DNA of 20,160 nt, from positions 1 through 20,160 of the forward strand of contig JAUWLH010000007.1 in the NCBI GenBank assembly GCA_030613835.1, read 5' to 3'. Both the position numbers and the translations under genes were made by a program. Numbering within the stretch: the stretch's first letter is position 1; every line of letters starts with the position of its first letter. The DNA comes from Candidatus Bathyarchaeota archaeon (GTDB lineage Archaea; Thermoproteota; Bathyarchaeia; TCS64). The notes below the pieces were generated by a model. The model was not told the origin of the DNA and made no database searches. It worked only from the letters and a program-made list of their open reading frames with translations. Below, one piece after another: positions 6,959-14,707 of this stretch.

Positions 6959-8083
6959 CTAGTCAAGGTAATCCTTGACCATTTTCTCAACCATTTCAGC
7001 TATAGCTGGGCTTGCTGTCAATCCAGGGCTCTCGATTCCTATGAGGTTGATGAAGCCGGGCAGCCCCTTGTCCTCCTCGTGTCGGATCACGAAATCCCTC
7101 ACCGGGTCCCCTGGCCCCTGTAGCTTGGAGCGTATCCCTGTCATGTCAGGGTGCAGGTTCTCCATCCTGACGGATGGAAAATACTCGATTATGTCCCTCC
7201 AGAATGGCTCCTTCTCGGATTCAACGGCGTAGTTGATCTCGTCAACATAGAAGGCGTTGGGGCCAAACCTGAGCCTGCCCGTGAGGTCGGGAACGCTGTG
7301 GATGCCCAGGCTGGCAGCGTCCTGCGGTGGAGGTGGGTAGATCAACATCAATGCGGGCGGCTTCCCCGTGAGGCTGAAGTACTCCCCTTTGCTCCAGTGG
7401 AGCCTGTACCCCTCCTTGTCGATATCAACCCCGGCCATCTCGGCAATCCTGTCGCAGTAAAGGCCCGCGCTGTTGATGACTACCCTGGACTCGATCTCGA
7501 ATGGCTCGCCCCCGCTGTTCATTTTAATGATATAGCCGTCCCCGGTCTGCCCGATCCCTACGACCTCGGTGTCAAGCACCAGCGGGTCGCTACCAGCTTT
7601 CCTGCGAGCCTCCCTGTGGAAGTGATCCATGAGGCCGTGGGCGTCCACGATGCCTGTGCTCGGGCTCAGAATGGCATGATCTGCCCTGACGTTGGGCTCC
7701 AGCTTCTTGATCTGGTCGGCGTCGATCATCTCAAGGTCCCTGGCGCCGATGGATTTCGCGTGCTTGATTATCCTATCGAGCTGGGCCACCTCGATCTCGC
7801 CGTTGCCCACGATGAGCTTGCCGCATTTCTTGTAGGGCACCTTGTGCTGCTCGCAGATATCGTAGATCATGGGGTTTGCTTTGACGCAGAGCTCTGCCTT
7901 CAGGGTCCCCGCGGGGTAGTATATGCCAGCATGGATTACCTCGCTGTTCCTGCTGCTGGTCCCCTGCCCGTAGACCTCCTCTTTTTCGAGGATGTACATC
8001 TCCCTTCTCTTGTCCGCTATGGCTGCCCCTATTGCCAGCCCCACGACCCCCGCGCCGATGACCACTATGTCTACTTTGTCCAA
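6959..8083 (-). CDS. lhgO: FAD-dependent oxidoreductase, L-2-hydroxyglutarate oxidase/dehydrogenase-like
   Basis: A 374-residue DAO-family flavoenzyme. The dinucleotide-binding loop IVVIGAGVVGLAIG is at residues 6-19, followed by acidic residues after strand 2 (ILEKEEVYG). GTSSRNSEVIHAGIYYPAGTLK at about 41-62 is the hallmark of the L-2-hydroxyglutarate oxidase subgroup, with H51 as the conserved active-site region histidine. RVVINSAGLYCDRIA and the C-terminal GIESPGLTASPAIAE complete the fold. The expected reaction is oxidation of L-2-hydroxyglutarate, or a similar 2-hydroxyacid, to the keto acid using FAD; related enzymes oxidise glycerol-3-phosphate. ATG 8083 lies downstream of an AT-rich TATA stretch at 8114-8127. 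The gene symbol is by family resemblance only. A long plus-strand frame over the same bases is a shadow. Confidence 0.82.
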   Translation of the reverse strand: MDKVDIVVIGAGVVGLAIGAAIADKRREMYILEKEEVYGQGTSSRNSEVIHAGIYYPAGTLKAELCVKANPMIYDICEQHKVPYKKCGKLIVGNGEIEVAQLDRIIKHAKSIGARDLEMIDADQIKKLEPNVRADHAILSPSTGIVDAHGLMDHFHREARRKAGSDPLVLDTEVVGIGQTGDGYIIKMNSGGEPFEIESRVVINSAGLYCDRIAEMAGVDIDKEGYRLHWSKGEYFSLTGKPPALMLIYPPPPQDAASLGIHSVPDLTGRLRFGPNAFYVDEINYAVESEKEPFWRDIIEYFPSVRMENLHPDMTGIRSKLQGPGDPVRDFVIRHEEDKGLPGFINLIGIESPGLTASPAIAEMVEKMVKDYLD

Positions 8084-8150
8084 GCCTGATCCAAATGAGA
8101 AGGTGCTACTGGCTTAAAATTATAATCTAAAAGAAAATATGGTGAAAGGG

Positions 8151-8681
8151 TTAAGCTTCTTTATACCATTCCTCAGGCGCGCTGTCCTTCTCGGGGTCGT
8201 ATCCCGCTGGCAGGATTGCCTCGATGCCCAAGATTTCGGTGATGAATACCTCTACAACTCCCTTGACGATGCTTCCCTCAGTCAGGTGCCCACCGACTGT
8301 CGGAACGTCCCACGCGCCCCCGATGGCGTAGTGGATGGCTGGGAACGGTGTGGGCTTGCCGTTCTCGATCCTAGTGTGGATCATGCCGTTCATGCTGATG
8401 AGCATGCTCAGGTTCTCAAAGGTGGCTGTCCTCTCCATGTGCCAGTTCTCCGGGTTCTCGGTGTCCGGGACCCAGAAGTACATCTTGGCGGGATTGAATC
8501 CACCCATGAACGCCGCGTGGATCTTGCCGAAAGTGATTTCCTTGTCGATGGCAAACTTCTGGATGGCCTTGTAGACATCGGCCCCAGTGGTCAGCCTAAT
8601 GATGAACTCTCTACCCCTCTTGCACTCTACATAGTGATACTGATCGACGCTTGTGGCCTCGCTCTCCCATGTTTCTTTCAT
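8151..8681 (-). CDS. PPC/DUF296 domain protein
   Basis: A 176-residue protein with the plant-and-prokaryote-conserved (PPC, DUF296) fold over roughly residues 15-150. Landmarks are GREFIIRLTTGADVYKAIQKFA, ITFGKIHAAFMGGFNPAKMYFW, ENLSMLISMNGMI and IHYAIGG...PTVGGHLTEGSIVKGVVEVFI. In many family members a HxH plus the GGHL histidine hold a metal; here H117 and H132 remain, but the first His of HxH is Ala115, so the site may be altered. The biochemical role of prokaryotic stand-alone PPC proteins is unclear. The ATG at 8681 is preceded by TATAATA at 8713-8719 and by a perfect CACGTG-centred palindrome just upstream. The C-terminal tail DPEKDSAPEEWYKEA is acidic and likely flexible. Confidence 0.82.
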   Translation of the reverse strand: MKETWESEATSVDQYHYVECKRGREFIIRLTTGADVYKAIQKFAIDKEITFGKIHAAFMGGFNPAKMYFWVPDTENPENWHMERTATFENLSMLISMNGMIHTRIENGKPTPFPAIHYAIGGAWDVPTVGGHLTEGSIVKGVVEVFITEILGIEAILPAGYDPEKDSAPEEWYKEA

Positions 8682-8720
8682 TGTAAACCGAGAATACAGT
8701 GCGGTGAATGTGTATAATAT

Positions 8721-8734
8721 TTTTCACGTGAAAA
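8721..8734. promoter_or_regulatory. CACGTG-centred palindrome at the PPC gene promoter
   Basis: TTTTCACGTGAAAA is a perfect 14-base palindrome directly next to TATAATA (8713-8719), on the side where TFB or a regulator would bind for the minus-strand PPC gene. It is therefore placed like an operator or BRE-adjacent activator site. No binding protein can be named. Confidence 0.45.
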
Positions 8735-8779
8735 TGGAATAATATTCAATAAAATCCAGTTTAGACAAAGAGTTGGGGT

Positions 8780-9208
8780 TTAGTTAACCCTCAAGAGTTC
8801 ATCGAGGATTCCGAGCTGCGTCGGGTTCGCCTTGACTATGTCGGTGCTGCTGATGAGGCCGACGAGCTTGTTCCCATTCGTGACGGGGAGCCTGCTGATA
8901 TTCTTGTCCGCCATGATCTTGGCAGCCTCCTCAACGGCAGCCGTCTGATCGATGGTCACGAGGGGGCTTGTCATGATATCTTTCACCCACACGGTAGCCG
9001 GGTCCATCCGGGGCTCGACGACCCGCCTCATTATGTTGGTCTCGGTGATTATCCCTATGGGTCTCCTGCTGTTAATCACGATGACAGACCCGATACCGAA
9101 CTTGTTCATCTTCAGCACGGCAGCGTGCACTGAGTCGTCTGGTTTCACTGTCTTGATGTTCTTCGCCATTATGTCTCGAACTATGATAAATCCGCTCAAT
9201 AGAATCAC
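8780..9208 (-). CDS. Tandem CBS-domain protein
   Basis: A 142-residue protein made almost wholly of two CBS motifs. The first spans about residues 8-66 (VRDIMAKNIKTVKPDDSVHAA ... GIITETNIMRRVV) and the second about 72-132 (VKDIMTSPLVTIDQTAAVEEA ... LVGLISSTDIVK). Such pairs form a Bateman module that binds AMP, ATP, SAM or similar and usually regulates a partner. With no fused catalytic domain, the partner is unknown. The start is GTG 9208, which keeps the whole first CBS motif; ATG at 9169 would cut it. AAAATG-like TATA sequence at 9233-9242 lies about 29 bases upstream, suggesting a leaderless message. Confidence 0.9.
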   Translation of the reverse strand: MILLSGFIIVRDIMAKNIKTVKPDDSVHAAVLKMNKFGIGSVIVINSRRPIGIITETNIMRRVVEPRMDPATVWVKDIMTSPLVTIDQTAAVEEAAKIMADKNISRLPVTNGNKLVGLISSTDIVKANPTQLGILDELLRVN

Positions 9209-9259
9209 TCAATTAGAGTTGGAAAGGGGTACCATTTTAACGTTTATGGGCAGGTTGGG

Positions 9260-9640
9260 CTACCACTGCCTGATCTCAATGGCGATGCCGTTGTTGTCGA
9301 GGAACTCGCCCCTCCAGCTCTCACCGAGGCTCATGGGCTCCCTACTAATGGTAACTCCCTTGTCCTTGAGGTACGCGATGACTGACGGCATGTCGTCCAC
9401 TGTGATTGCCATCATCCTATAACCGACCTGGGGCTTCTCAGGGATGGGCTCAGCGTTCGGGAACTCCAGCAGCTCAAGGTTGGTATCACCCAGCTTCATG
9501 AACACGATCTCGGTGATGCCCTTCGACCCGTCCATCTTGTGCTGACTCGTGACCTCAAAGCCTAGGATTTCCGTGTAGAATTTCACGGACCCTACCATGT
9601 CCCTCGTGGTTATCTCGGTATGATCAATCCGGTTGAACAT
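9260..9640 (-). CDS. VOC (glyoxalase/bleomycin-resistance) family protein
   Basis: A 126-residue VOC protein starting MFNRIDHTEITTRDM, with GSVKFYTEILGFEV, LGDTNLELLEFP, YRMMAITVDDM and a C-terminal NNGIAIEIRQW. The paired beta-alpha-beta-beta-beta units normally hold a metal through His, Glu, His and Glu. H7 and the two Glu positions are seen, but the third ligand position reads Tyr-Arg-Met instead of His, so metal binding may be altered. ATG 9640 is chosen because TTTTATA (9664-9670) is centred 27 bases upstream; an in-frame ATG at 9682 would put the TATA box inside the gene. It is divergent from the aminotransferase gene. Possible roles include lactoylglutathione-like lyase, epimerase or dioxygenase; the substrate is unknown. 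Confidence 0.85.
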   Translation of the reverse strand: MFNRIDHTEITTRDMVGSVKFYTEILGFEVTSQHKMDGSKGITEIVFMKLGDTNLELLEFPNAEPIPEKPQVGYRMMAITVDDMPSVIAYLKDKGVTISREPMSLGESWRGEFLDNNGIAIEIRQW

Positions 9641-9663
9641 GGGGATGTGAGTGGACCCATTGG

Positions 9664-9679
9664 TTTTATAGTTATATTT
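9664..9679. promoter_or_regulatory. Divergent TATA elements between the VOC and aminotransferase genes
   Basis: TTTTATA (9664-9670) is centred 27 bases from the VOC ATG at 9640 on the minus strand. TTATATTT (9672-9679) would start plus-strand transcription near 9702, just before the GGTGAT Shine-Dalgarno (9705-9710) and ATG 9714 of the aminotransferase. Confidence 0.5.
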
Positions 9680-9713
9680 CAACGCCTAGTAGGTTGTAAC
9701 GTCTGGTGATAAG

Positions 9714-10835
9714 ATGGACATCAATAAGATTCGAGCAGACTTCCCGCTCCTAAAGGAGTGGGTCTACCTTGATAACGCCTTCGTGGGCGTCATGCCAAGA
9801 CAGGTGAAAGAGGGGTACGAGGAGTACGTCAACCTCTGGTACAACTTCAGTCCCCCGGGGGATAAGACCATACTCCAGGAGTGGCTTTCGAGGGCCACGA
9901 GGCTCAGGGAGAAGGTTGCCGACTTCGTCAAGGTAATGCCCAAGGAGATAGCATTCACCACGTGCACAGGCTCGGGTCTCAACATCGTCGTCAATGGCAT
10001 GGAGTGGGAGAAGGGGGACAACGTGGTATTCCCCGAGTGGGAGCACAACGCGCTCTGCACGAACAAAACAGTGCGAAACGGCGTCGAGTCAAGGGTAGTC
10101 CAAGCTAGGAACTATCGCTTCGAGCTTGCAGACATCGAGAAACAGATCGATGACAGGACCAGGCTCATCCAGGTGAGCCACGTCAGCTACGTCAACGGGG
10201 ACACTATGGACCTTGAGGCGTTAACCGAGATGGCCAACGAGCACGGCGCCAAGGTGCTGGTTGACGCCACTCAGGCGGTGGGGGCCCTCGATGTGGACTA
10301 TCATAAATCAGGCGTGGATTACGTCTCGGTAGCCCCGTACAAGTACCTCATGGGGCCTACGGGGCTGGCTTTCCTCTACGTCAGCGAGGAGAACATCGAC
10401 CAGCTGACCCCAGACAGGACGGGATGGAAGAACCAGATATACGAGGGGGACAACCCGGAGGAGTCGATCAGTGAGGGCTCTGCCGAGAAGTTCGAGTACG
10501 GCACCATCCATTTCCAGGGGGTGTACGCACTGGAGAAGGCCATTGATTACCTGAGCGCCATCGGTACAAAGAACATCGAGAGGAGGAACCTGGAGCTGGC
10601 GGGCTACCTGTACGACAGCCTTGTCGCAAAGGGTAAGAAGATGTACACCCCCGATACGCCCACGTCGCCCATCGTCAGCTACTTCGAGGACAACCCGCTG
10701 CCGCTTGCGGCCAAGCTCAAGGACATGAAGATCAAAGTGACGGGGAGGGAGGCCCACAGGGGCCACATGAGGATCAGCGGTCACTTCTACAATACCGTGG
10801 AGGACATCGATAGGCTCCTCGCCAGCATCCCCTAA
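9714..10835 (+). CDS. Class V aminotransferase (PLP-dependent; cysteine desulfurase/isopenicillin N epimerase-like)
   Basis: A 373-residue fold-type I PLP enzyme. Landmarks are FPLLKEWVYLDNAFVGVMP at the N-terminus, FTTCTGSGLNIVVNG (PLP phosphate region, near 81-95), VDATQAVGAL with D184 and Q187, and SVAPYKYLMGPTG with K210 as the Schiff-base lysine. The C-terminal HMRISGHFYNTVEDIDRLL is typical of class V. No catalytic Cys loop of a cysteine desulfurase is evident, so a lyase, epimerase or aminotransferase role is as likely. ATG 9714 has GGTGAT four bases upstream (9705-9710), one of the clearer Shine-Dalgarno sites here. It is divergent from the VOC gene, and no pathway neighbour defines its substrate. 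Confidence 0.9.
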   Translation: MDINKIRADFPLLKEWVYLDNAFVGVMPRQVKEGYEEYVNLWYNFSPPGDKTILQEWLSRATRLREKVADFVKVMPKEIAFTTCTGSGLNIVVNGMEWEKGDNVVFPEWEHNALCTNKTVRNGVESRVVQARNYRFELADIEKQIDDRTRLIQVSHVSYVNGDTMDLEALTEMANEHGAKVLVDATQAVGALDVDYHKSGVDYVSVAPYKYLMGPTGLAFLYVSEENIDQLTPDRTGWKNQIYEGDNPEESISEGSAEKFEYGTIHFQGVYALEKAIDYLSAIGTKNIERRNLELAGYLYDSLVAKGKKMYTPDTPTSPIVSYFEDNPLPLAAKLKDMKIKVTGREAHRGHMRISGHFYNTVEDIDRLLASIP

Positions 10836-10969
10836 CACAGTTCACCCGTTTTCATCAGCACTACTCCCGCTGAACGCGACGAGTTTAGCGAGGCAGTCGA
10901 TACTGAAACTCCAGCATCGGACATGAGCAGCATTTATCAGTGCAAGAAATTAGGTTTATCTGAAATATT
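10836..10969. other. Gene-free stretch before the Kelch gene
   Basis: This interval of 134 bases shows no convincing coding frame, RNA fold or repeat. The CATTTATC element at 10931-10938 is a plausible TATA box for the Kelch gene, about 34 bases before its TTG start. Confidence 0.4.
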
Positions 10970-12100
10970 TTGACTAAACGTGCCTTGATTCTCGGATTGA
11001 TTATAATTGCATTAATCCCGATCAGTGTAACCTCCGCAGCGCCGGAGGAGAGATTGGGTCACAGGATGATATACGACCCTGTCGACCAGCGTATCATCCT
11101 CTACGGGGGAGCTGTCTGGGATGACGAGTACACGTTCTACGGTGAGCTGTGGAGCTACGATACCGGCACCAACACGTGGAGCGAGATAGAGGCGGCGAAT
11201 AAGCCTCCACCGCGGTTCAACGCCATGTTCACGTACATATCTGGCAGGCACCAGATTTTCCTGTTCGGTGGTTTCGCTGGCAATGGACGCGTGGCTGACA
11301 CCTGGATATATGACATCGAGTCAAGCACTTGGACAGAGCTGGACCCGCCCGACCACCCCAACCAGAGAAGCGACTCGTCAATCGCTTACGACCCAGACAA
11401 CGACGTGATCATATTGTTTTCCGGGTACAGGCGTGATGAGGTCAAAACTCGGGAGACCTGGGTCTACACCTTTGAGGACGATAACTGGGTAGAGATGGGT
11501 TCCGACACATCTCCCCTTCATCAGTACGGCCACTACATGATCTTTGTGCCAGAGAAAGGGCAGCTCCTGATGTACCCTGGTCACTGGTCCATAGTATCCG
11601 AGGGGGTCACGGTGAACCACGGGTTCGGTGGCAACATATGGGAGTACGATTACGAGGAGGACCAGTGGATAGAGAACCTGTCTATATCTAGCCCTCCCGG
11701 GAGGTACTGGGGCAACCTCGCGTATGACTCGAACAGGAATAGGCTCGTGTTGTTTGGAGGGCACGGAGCGAGGGACTTTGATGACACTTGGGCCTATGAT
11801 ATCGACTTGGGGGAATGGGAACAGGCAACGGGCAACACTAGACCCGCCAAGAGGGGCAGCTCCAACATGGTGTATGACCCCGAGCACGATGTCTTCGTTA
11901 TGTTCGGCGGAATTGACACCATCGGGTCAAGTCTGAGTGATACCTGGATACTGGACGCTGAGGCCCTGACGTGGAGCATGGCTGAGGACACACCTGTACG
12001 TGAGGAATCAACCGGTTTGTCCATCCCCGGGTTCCCAATCTGGACGGCTCTGACCTCATTCGTGATTCTGGGGGCATACTGGACGCGAAAACATCAGTGA
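10970..12100 (+). CDS. Secreted Kelch-repeat beta-propeller protein with C-terminal PGF-like anchor
   Basis: A 376-residue surface protein. Residues 1-23 (TKRALILGLIIIALIPISVTSA) are a Sec signal peptide. Six Kelch blades follow, each with a YDP/YD...LFGG core and a DTWxYDxxxxxW strand; examples are RIILYGG, QIFLFGG, VIILFSG, QLLMYPG, RLVLFGG and VFVMFGG, enough for a complete six-blade propeller. The C-terminus has IPGFPIWTALTSFVILGAYW then RKHQ: PGF, a hydrophobic helix and a basic tail, like PGF-CTERM-type archaeosortase signals. The start is TTG 10970, which gives a proper basic N-region before the hydrophobic core. Kelch propellers bind proteins or glycans; no ligand is evident. It is predicted to be displayed outside the membrane. 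GuaA lies downstream but is unrelated in function. Confidence 0.9.
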   Translation: MTKRALILGLIIIALIPISVTSAAPEERLGHRMIYDPVDQRIILYGGAVWDDEYTFYGELWSYDTGTNTWSEIEAANKPPPRFNAMFTYISGRHQIFLFGGFAGNGRVADTWIYDIESSTWTELDPPDHPNQRSDSSIAYDPDNDVIILFSGYRRDEVKTRETWVYTFEDDNWVEMGSDTSPLHQYGHYMIFVPEKGQLLMYPGHWSIVSEGVTVNHGFGGNIWEYDYEEDQWIENLSISSPPGRYWGNLAYDSNRNRLVLFGGHGARDFDDTWAYDIDLGEWEQATGNTRPAKRGSSNMVYDPEHDVFVMFGGIDTIGSSLSDTWILDAEALTWSMAEDTPVREESTGLSIPGFPIWTALTSFVILGAYWTRKHQ

Positions 12101-12146
12101 TACATGTAAATTCAGTGATATTTGCGTCGTTCTTTTAACAGAACCG

Positions 12147-12152
12147 TTAAAT
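12147..12152 (+). promoter_or_regulatory. TATA box of guaA
   Basis: TTAAAT is centred 26-27 bases upstream of ATG 12176. This supports a leaderless transcript and the shorter guaA start over the in-frame TTG at 12122, which would add 18 unconserved residues. Confidence 0.55.
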
Positions 12153-12175
12153 CATACAGGTTTTCATATTTTGTA

Positions 12176-13726
12176 ATGGCTCCCAAGGATTTACCCGACG
12201 GAATAGCGATTCTCGACTTTGGAGGACAGTACTGCCACCTTATCGCACGACGCGTACGCGAGATGAACGTGTACTCGGAGATTCTTCACAGCGATGCTAC
12301 CAAGGCCGATATCGAGGTGCTTGGCTCAGAGATGAACCTCAGGGGCATCATATTCAGCGGAAGTCCCAGTAGTGTCAAGGCAGCAGATGGACTCAGGCTT
12401 GACCCAGAGATACTGGAGATGGGTGTCCCAGTTCTGGGCCTCTGCTACGGACTTCAGCTCCTTGCGAGCATGCACGGCGGCAAGGTGGAGAAGGCAAGGG
12501 AGTACGGCCTTACACTGGCGTACGTGGACAAAACGTTTGGCATCCTTGAGGGGATGGACGCGTGCCAGCAGGTCTGGATGAGCCACGGGGACACGGTCTT
12601 CGAGGCACCAGAGGGCTGGACGCCGGTAGCCCACACAGACAGGGCCCCGGTAGCCGCAATGGTCCACGAGAAGAAGGAGATTTGGGGACTCCAATGGCAC
12701 CCGGAGGTCAACCACACCGAGCACGGCATGGAGATGCTCAGGAACTTTGTCATCAAGGTCTGCAAGGCAGAACCAAACTGGCGGCCACTTGACGCGGTTG
12801 AGGAGGCCGTCAACAGGATCAAGAACATCGTAGGGGACGGAAAGGCTATCATCGCTCTAAGTGGTGGTGTGGATAGCAGCGTTGCAGCCGCGCTTGCGGC
12901 GAGGGCTCTTGGGGAGAGACTTATGGCGGTCCACGTTGACCAGGGCCTGATGAGGATGGGCGAGTCTGCCCAGGTGGAGGAGGCGTTCAGGGATCGGGTC
13001 TTACAGCTGGTGGTGGTTGATGCCTGTGAGAGGTTCATGGCCAGGCTTCAGGGAGTAGTTGACCCCGAGACCAAGCGCAAGATCATCGGCGAGGAGTTCA
13101 TCAGGGTCTTCGAGGAGAAGGCAAAGGAGTTCGGGGCCGATTACCTGATCCAGGGCACCATCTACCCTGACAGGATCGAGTCTGGGCTCACCAAGAACAG
13201 TGACACCATCAAGACCCACCACAACGTCGGCGGCCTGCCCTCGGTGATGGACTTTAAGCAGGTCATCGACCCGCTGGAGGACCTGTACAAGGACGAGGTC
13301 AGGGGCCTGGGAGAGCGACTTGGGTTACCAAAGGAGCTGGTGTGGAGGCAGCCGTTCCCGGGTCCGGGTCTGGCAGTACGCATCGTGGGAGCCGTTGACG
13401 AGGAGAAGTTGGAGATACTGAGGCAAGCCGATGCCATCGTCGTCGAGGAGATCGAGAAGCACGAGTTCAGCAAGAGCCTGTGGCAGTACTTCGCTGTCTT
13501 AACCGATACAAAGAGCACGGGGGTCAAGGGAGACGAACGGGCATATGGATACACCGTCGCTGTCAGGATCGTCGAGAGCATCGACGCCATGACGGCGAAC
13601 TTCAGCTTCGCGCCGTGGGAGGTTCTTGAGAGGATCAGCAACAGGATCGGGAACGAAATTCCACCAGTCACCAGGATCGTTTACGATATTACCCACAAGC
13701 CACCGAGCACCATCGAGTGGGAGTAA
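12176..13726 (+). CDS. guaA: GMP synthase (glutamine-hydrolysing), single-chain
   Basis: GuaA converts XMP to GMP with ATP and glutamine-derived ammonia in purine synthesis. The 516-residue protein has both halves. The class I amidotransferase covers about residues 8-195, with nucleophile C90 in GLCYGLQ and H175/E177 in HPEV. The ATP pyrophosphatase has the P-loop SGGVDSS at 229-235. The C-terminal dimerisation domain ends in the conserved KPPSTIEWE, and QPFPGPGLAVR is the usual mid-C-terminal motif. Many archaea encode the two halves as separate genes, so the fused bacterial/eukaryotic-like form is worth noting but not rare. ATG 12176 begins just before DGIAILDFGGQY, matches the family start and fits a TATA box 26-27 bases upstream. 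No key residue is missing. Confidence 0.97.
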   Translation: MAPKDLPDGIAILDFGGQYCHLIARRVREMNVYSEILHSDATKADIEVLGSEMNLRGIIFSGSPSSVKAADGLRLDPEILEMGVPVLGLCYGLQLLASMHGGKVEKAREYGLTLAYVDKTFGILEGMDACQQVWMSHGDTVFEAPEGWTPVAHTDRAPVAAMVHEKKEIWGLQWHPEVNHTEHGMEMLRNFVIKVCKAEPNWRPLDAVEEAVNRIKNIVGDGKAIIALSGGVDSSVAAALAARALGERLMAVHVDQGLMRMGESAQVEEAFRDRVLQLVVVDACERFMARLQGVVDPETKRKIIGEEFIRVFEEKAKEFGADYLIQGTIYPDRIESGLTKNSDTIKTHHNVGGLPSVMDFKQVIDPLEDLYKDEVRGLGERLGLPKELVWRQPFPGPGLAVRIVGAVDEEKLEILRQADAIVVEEIEKHEFSKSLWQYFAVLTDTKSTGVKGDERAYGYTVAVRIVESIDAMTANFSFAPWEVLERISNRIGNEIPPVTRIVYDITHKPPSTIEWE

Positions 13727-13763
13727 ACCAATTCTTCTTAAACCCACATTCTATCTACATTTG

Positions 13764-14207
13764 ATGGAACTCGAAGAGTTTCTGGTCAAGGCCAAGAAGA
13801 GTACCACTGGCTCGGAGGAGACTGAGCCTGTTCAGCTTGACGATGGCTCAAAGGAGTACCGTTTCGAGATCGAGGACTATGTCTACAGGGACAGGTTCTT
13901 CGGGGGCAACCCCTTCGTCGGTGAGGAGGTCGTCTACTGGAAGGGAGACCCCATCTGGTCCATGAACTACTATGGCAAGGCCACATCAGGGACACCCGAC
14001 GAGGTCTTCAAGTTCCTAGTCAAGGTCCTGGGAGCCGTGGAGAAGAAGAAGCCGTACAGGGGCCCCGAGAGATTCAGCGATGGACTATGGGAGTACAGGT
14101 TCATGAGCAGGGGTAACGTCTACTCCTTCTGGGGCGAGGAGGAGATCATGTACAACGGTATCAAGGTACACTGGCTCAGGTTCCACGGCGGAGAGATAGG
14201 GGAGTAA
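13764..14207 (+). CDS. DUF5680-like protein of unknown function
   Basis: A 147-residue protein starting MELEEFLVKAKKSTTGSE, with YRFEIEDYVYRDRFFGGNPFVGEEVVYWKGDPIWSMNYYG, KKPYRGPERFSDGLWEYR and a C-terminal FHGGEIGE. The string GDPIWSMNYYGK followed by YRGP and a terminal FHGG is, as I recall, characteristic of the DUF5680 family, found alone or after a helix-turn-helix in bacteria and archaea. It looks soluble, with no signal peptide or metal motif. Start ATG 13764 is 24 bases from the centre of CTTAAAC (13737-13743), so it is probably leaderless. The archease gene follows by 22 bases on the same strand and may be co-transcribed. No activity is known to me. Confidence 0.75.
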   Translation: MELEEFLVKAKKSTTGSEETEPVQLDDGSKEYRFEIEDYVYRDRFFGGNPFVGEEVVYWKGDPIWSMNYYGKATSGTPDEVFKFLVKVLGAVEKKKPYRGPERFSDGLWEYRFMSRGNVYSFWGEEEIMYNGIKVHWLRFHGGEIGE

Positions 14208-14229
14208 CCCATAAACACGTGCGGAGTAC

Positions 14230-14661
14230 ATGGATGATATGAGCTATTCCTACCCCGATGACGGCCCCCCGGCTGACCTTCTAATAGCGGCCGAGGCCGA
14301 GACACTGGGAGAGGCATTCGCCCAGATAGCCTACGCAATGTTTGAGATCATCACACCCCTAGAGGGTATCGCCGAGAAGGAGGAGTTCACCCTAGAGGCA
14401 ACGGGGACCGACCTTGAGAGCCTCCTATTCAACATCATGGACGAGTTCCTATACATCAACGATGTCGAGTTCCTGGTCCCAAAGAAGATAGAACTAGTCG
14501 TGGACATCGATAAACTCAAGGCCACGGCCAAATGCATCGGAGAACGGTTCAGCAGGGACACCCATGAGACGGGCATAGCCGTCAAGGCAGTCACCTATCA
14601 TATGATGGTGATAAAGGAGACAGAGGACGGCTGGTACGTCAGGATGGTCTTCGATACTTAA
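14230..14661 (+). CDS. Archease family protein (RtcB RNA-ligase activator)
   Basis: Archease speeds guanylylation and multiple turnover of the tRNA-splicing ligase RtcB and uses a small metal site. The 143-residue length is standard. Conserved stretches are ETLGEAFAQIAYAMFEIIT, DLESLLFNIMDEFLYINDVE, GERFSRDTHETGIAVKAVTYHMM and the C-terminal EDGWYVRMVFDT. In archeases the N-terminus commonly reads HTAD; here it is PPAD, keeping the Asp but not His-Thr. The C-terminal Asp of the metal site is present in VFDT. No rtcB is in the window. It follows the DUF5680-like gene closely and converges on the zinc-ribbon operon. Archease-like fold is firm; normal RtcB activation is likely but not shown. Confidence 0.85.
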   Translation: MDDMSYSYPDDGPPADLLIAAEAETLGEAFAQIAYAMFEIITPLEGIAEKEEFTLEATGTDLESLLFNIMDEFLYINDVEFLVPKKIELVVDIDKLKATAKCIGERFSRDTHETGIAVKAVTYHMMVIKETEDGWYVRMVFDT

Positions 14662-14707
14662 TGCCTAAAAAACAAACTGGTTCTATGGAAATATAGATGA
14701 AAGTAGG

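Noticed and set aside
7151..8089. 312-residue plus-strand frame
   Set aside because: It lies exactly antisense to the FAD oxidoreductase, whose motifs are clear. The frame has no family pattern and reflects the GC-rich codon structure of the real gene.
10923..10973. Short 16-codon frame before the Kelch gene
   Set aside because: Too short, no promoter or ribosome site at the right distance, and it overlaps the Kelch TTG start.
11378..11887. 169-residue minus-strand frame inside the Kelch gene
   Set aside because: It is antisense to six clean Kelch repeats and has no recognisable motif of its own.
12454..13038. 194-residue minus-strand frame in guaA
   Set aside because: It is antisense to fully conserved GuaA motifs, with Ser/Thr/Ala-rich shadow composition.
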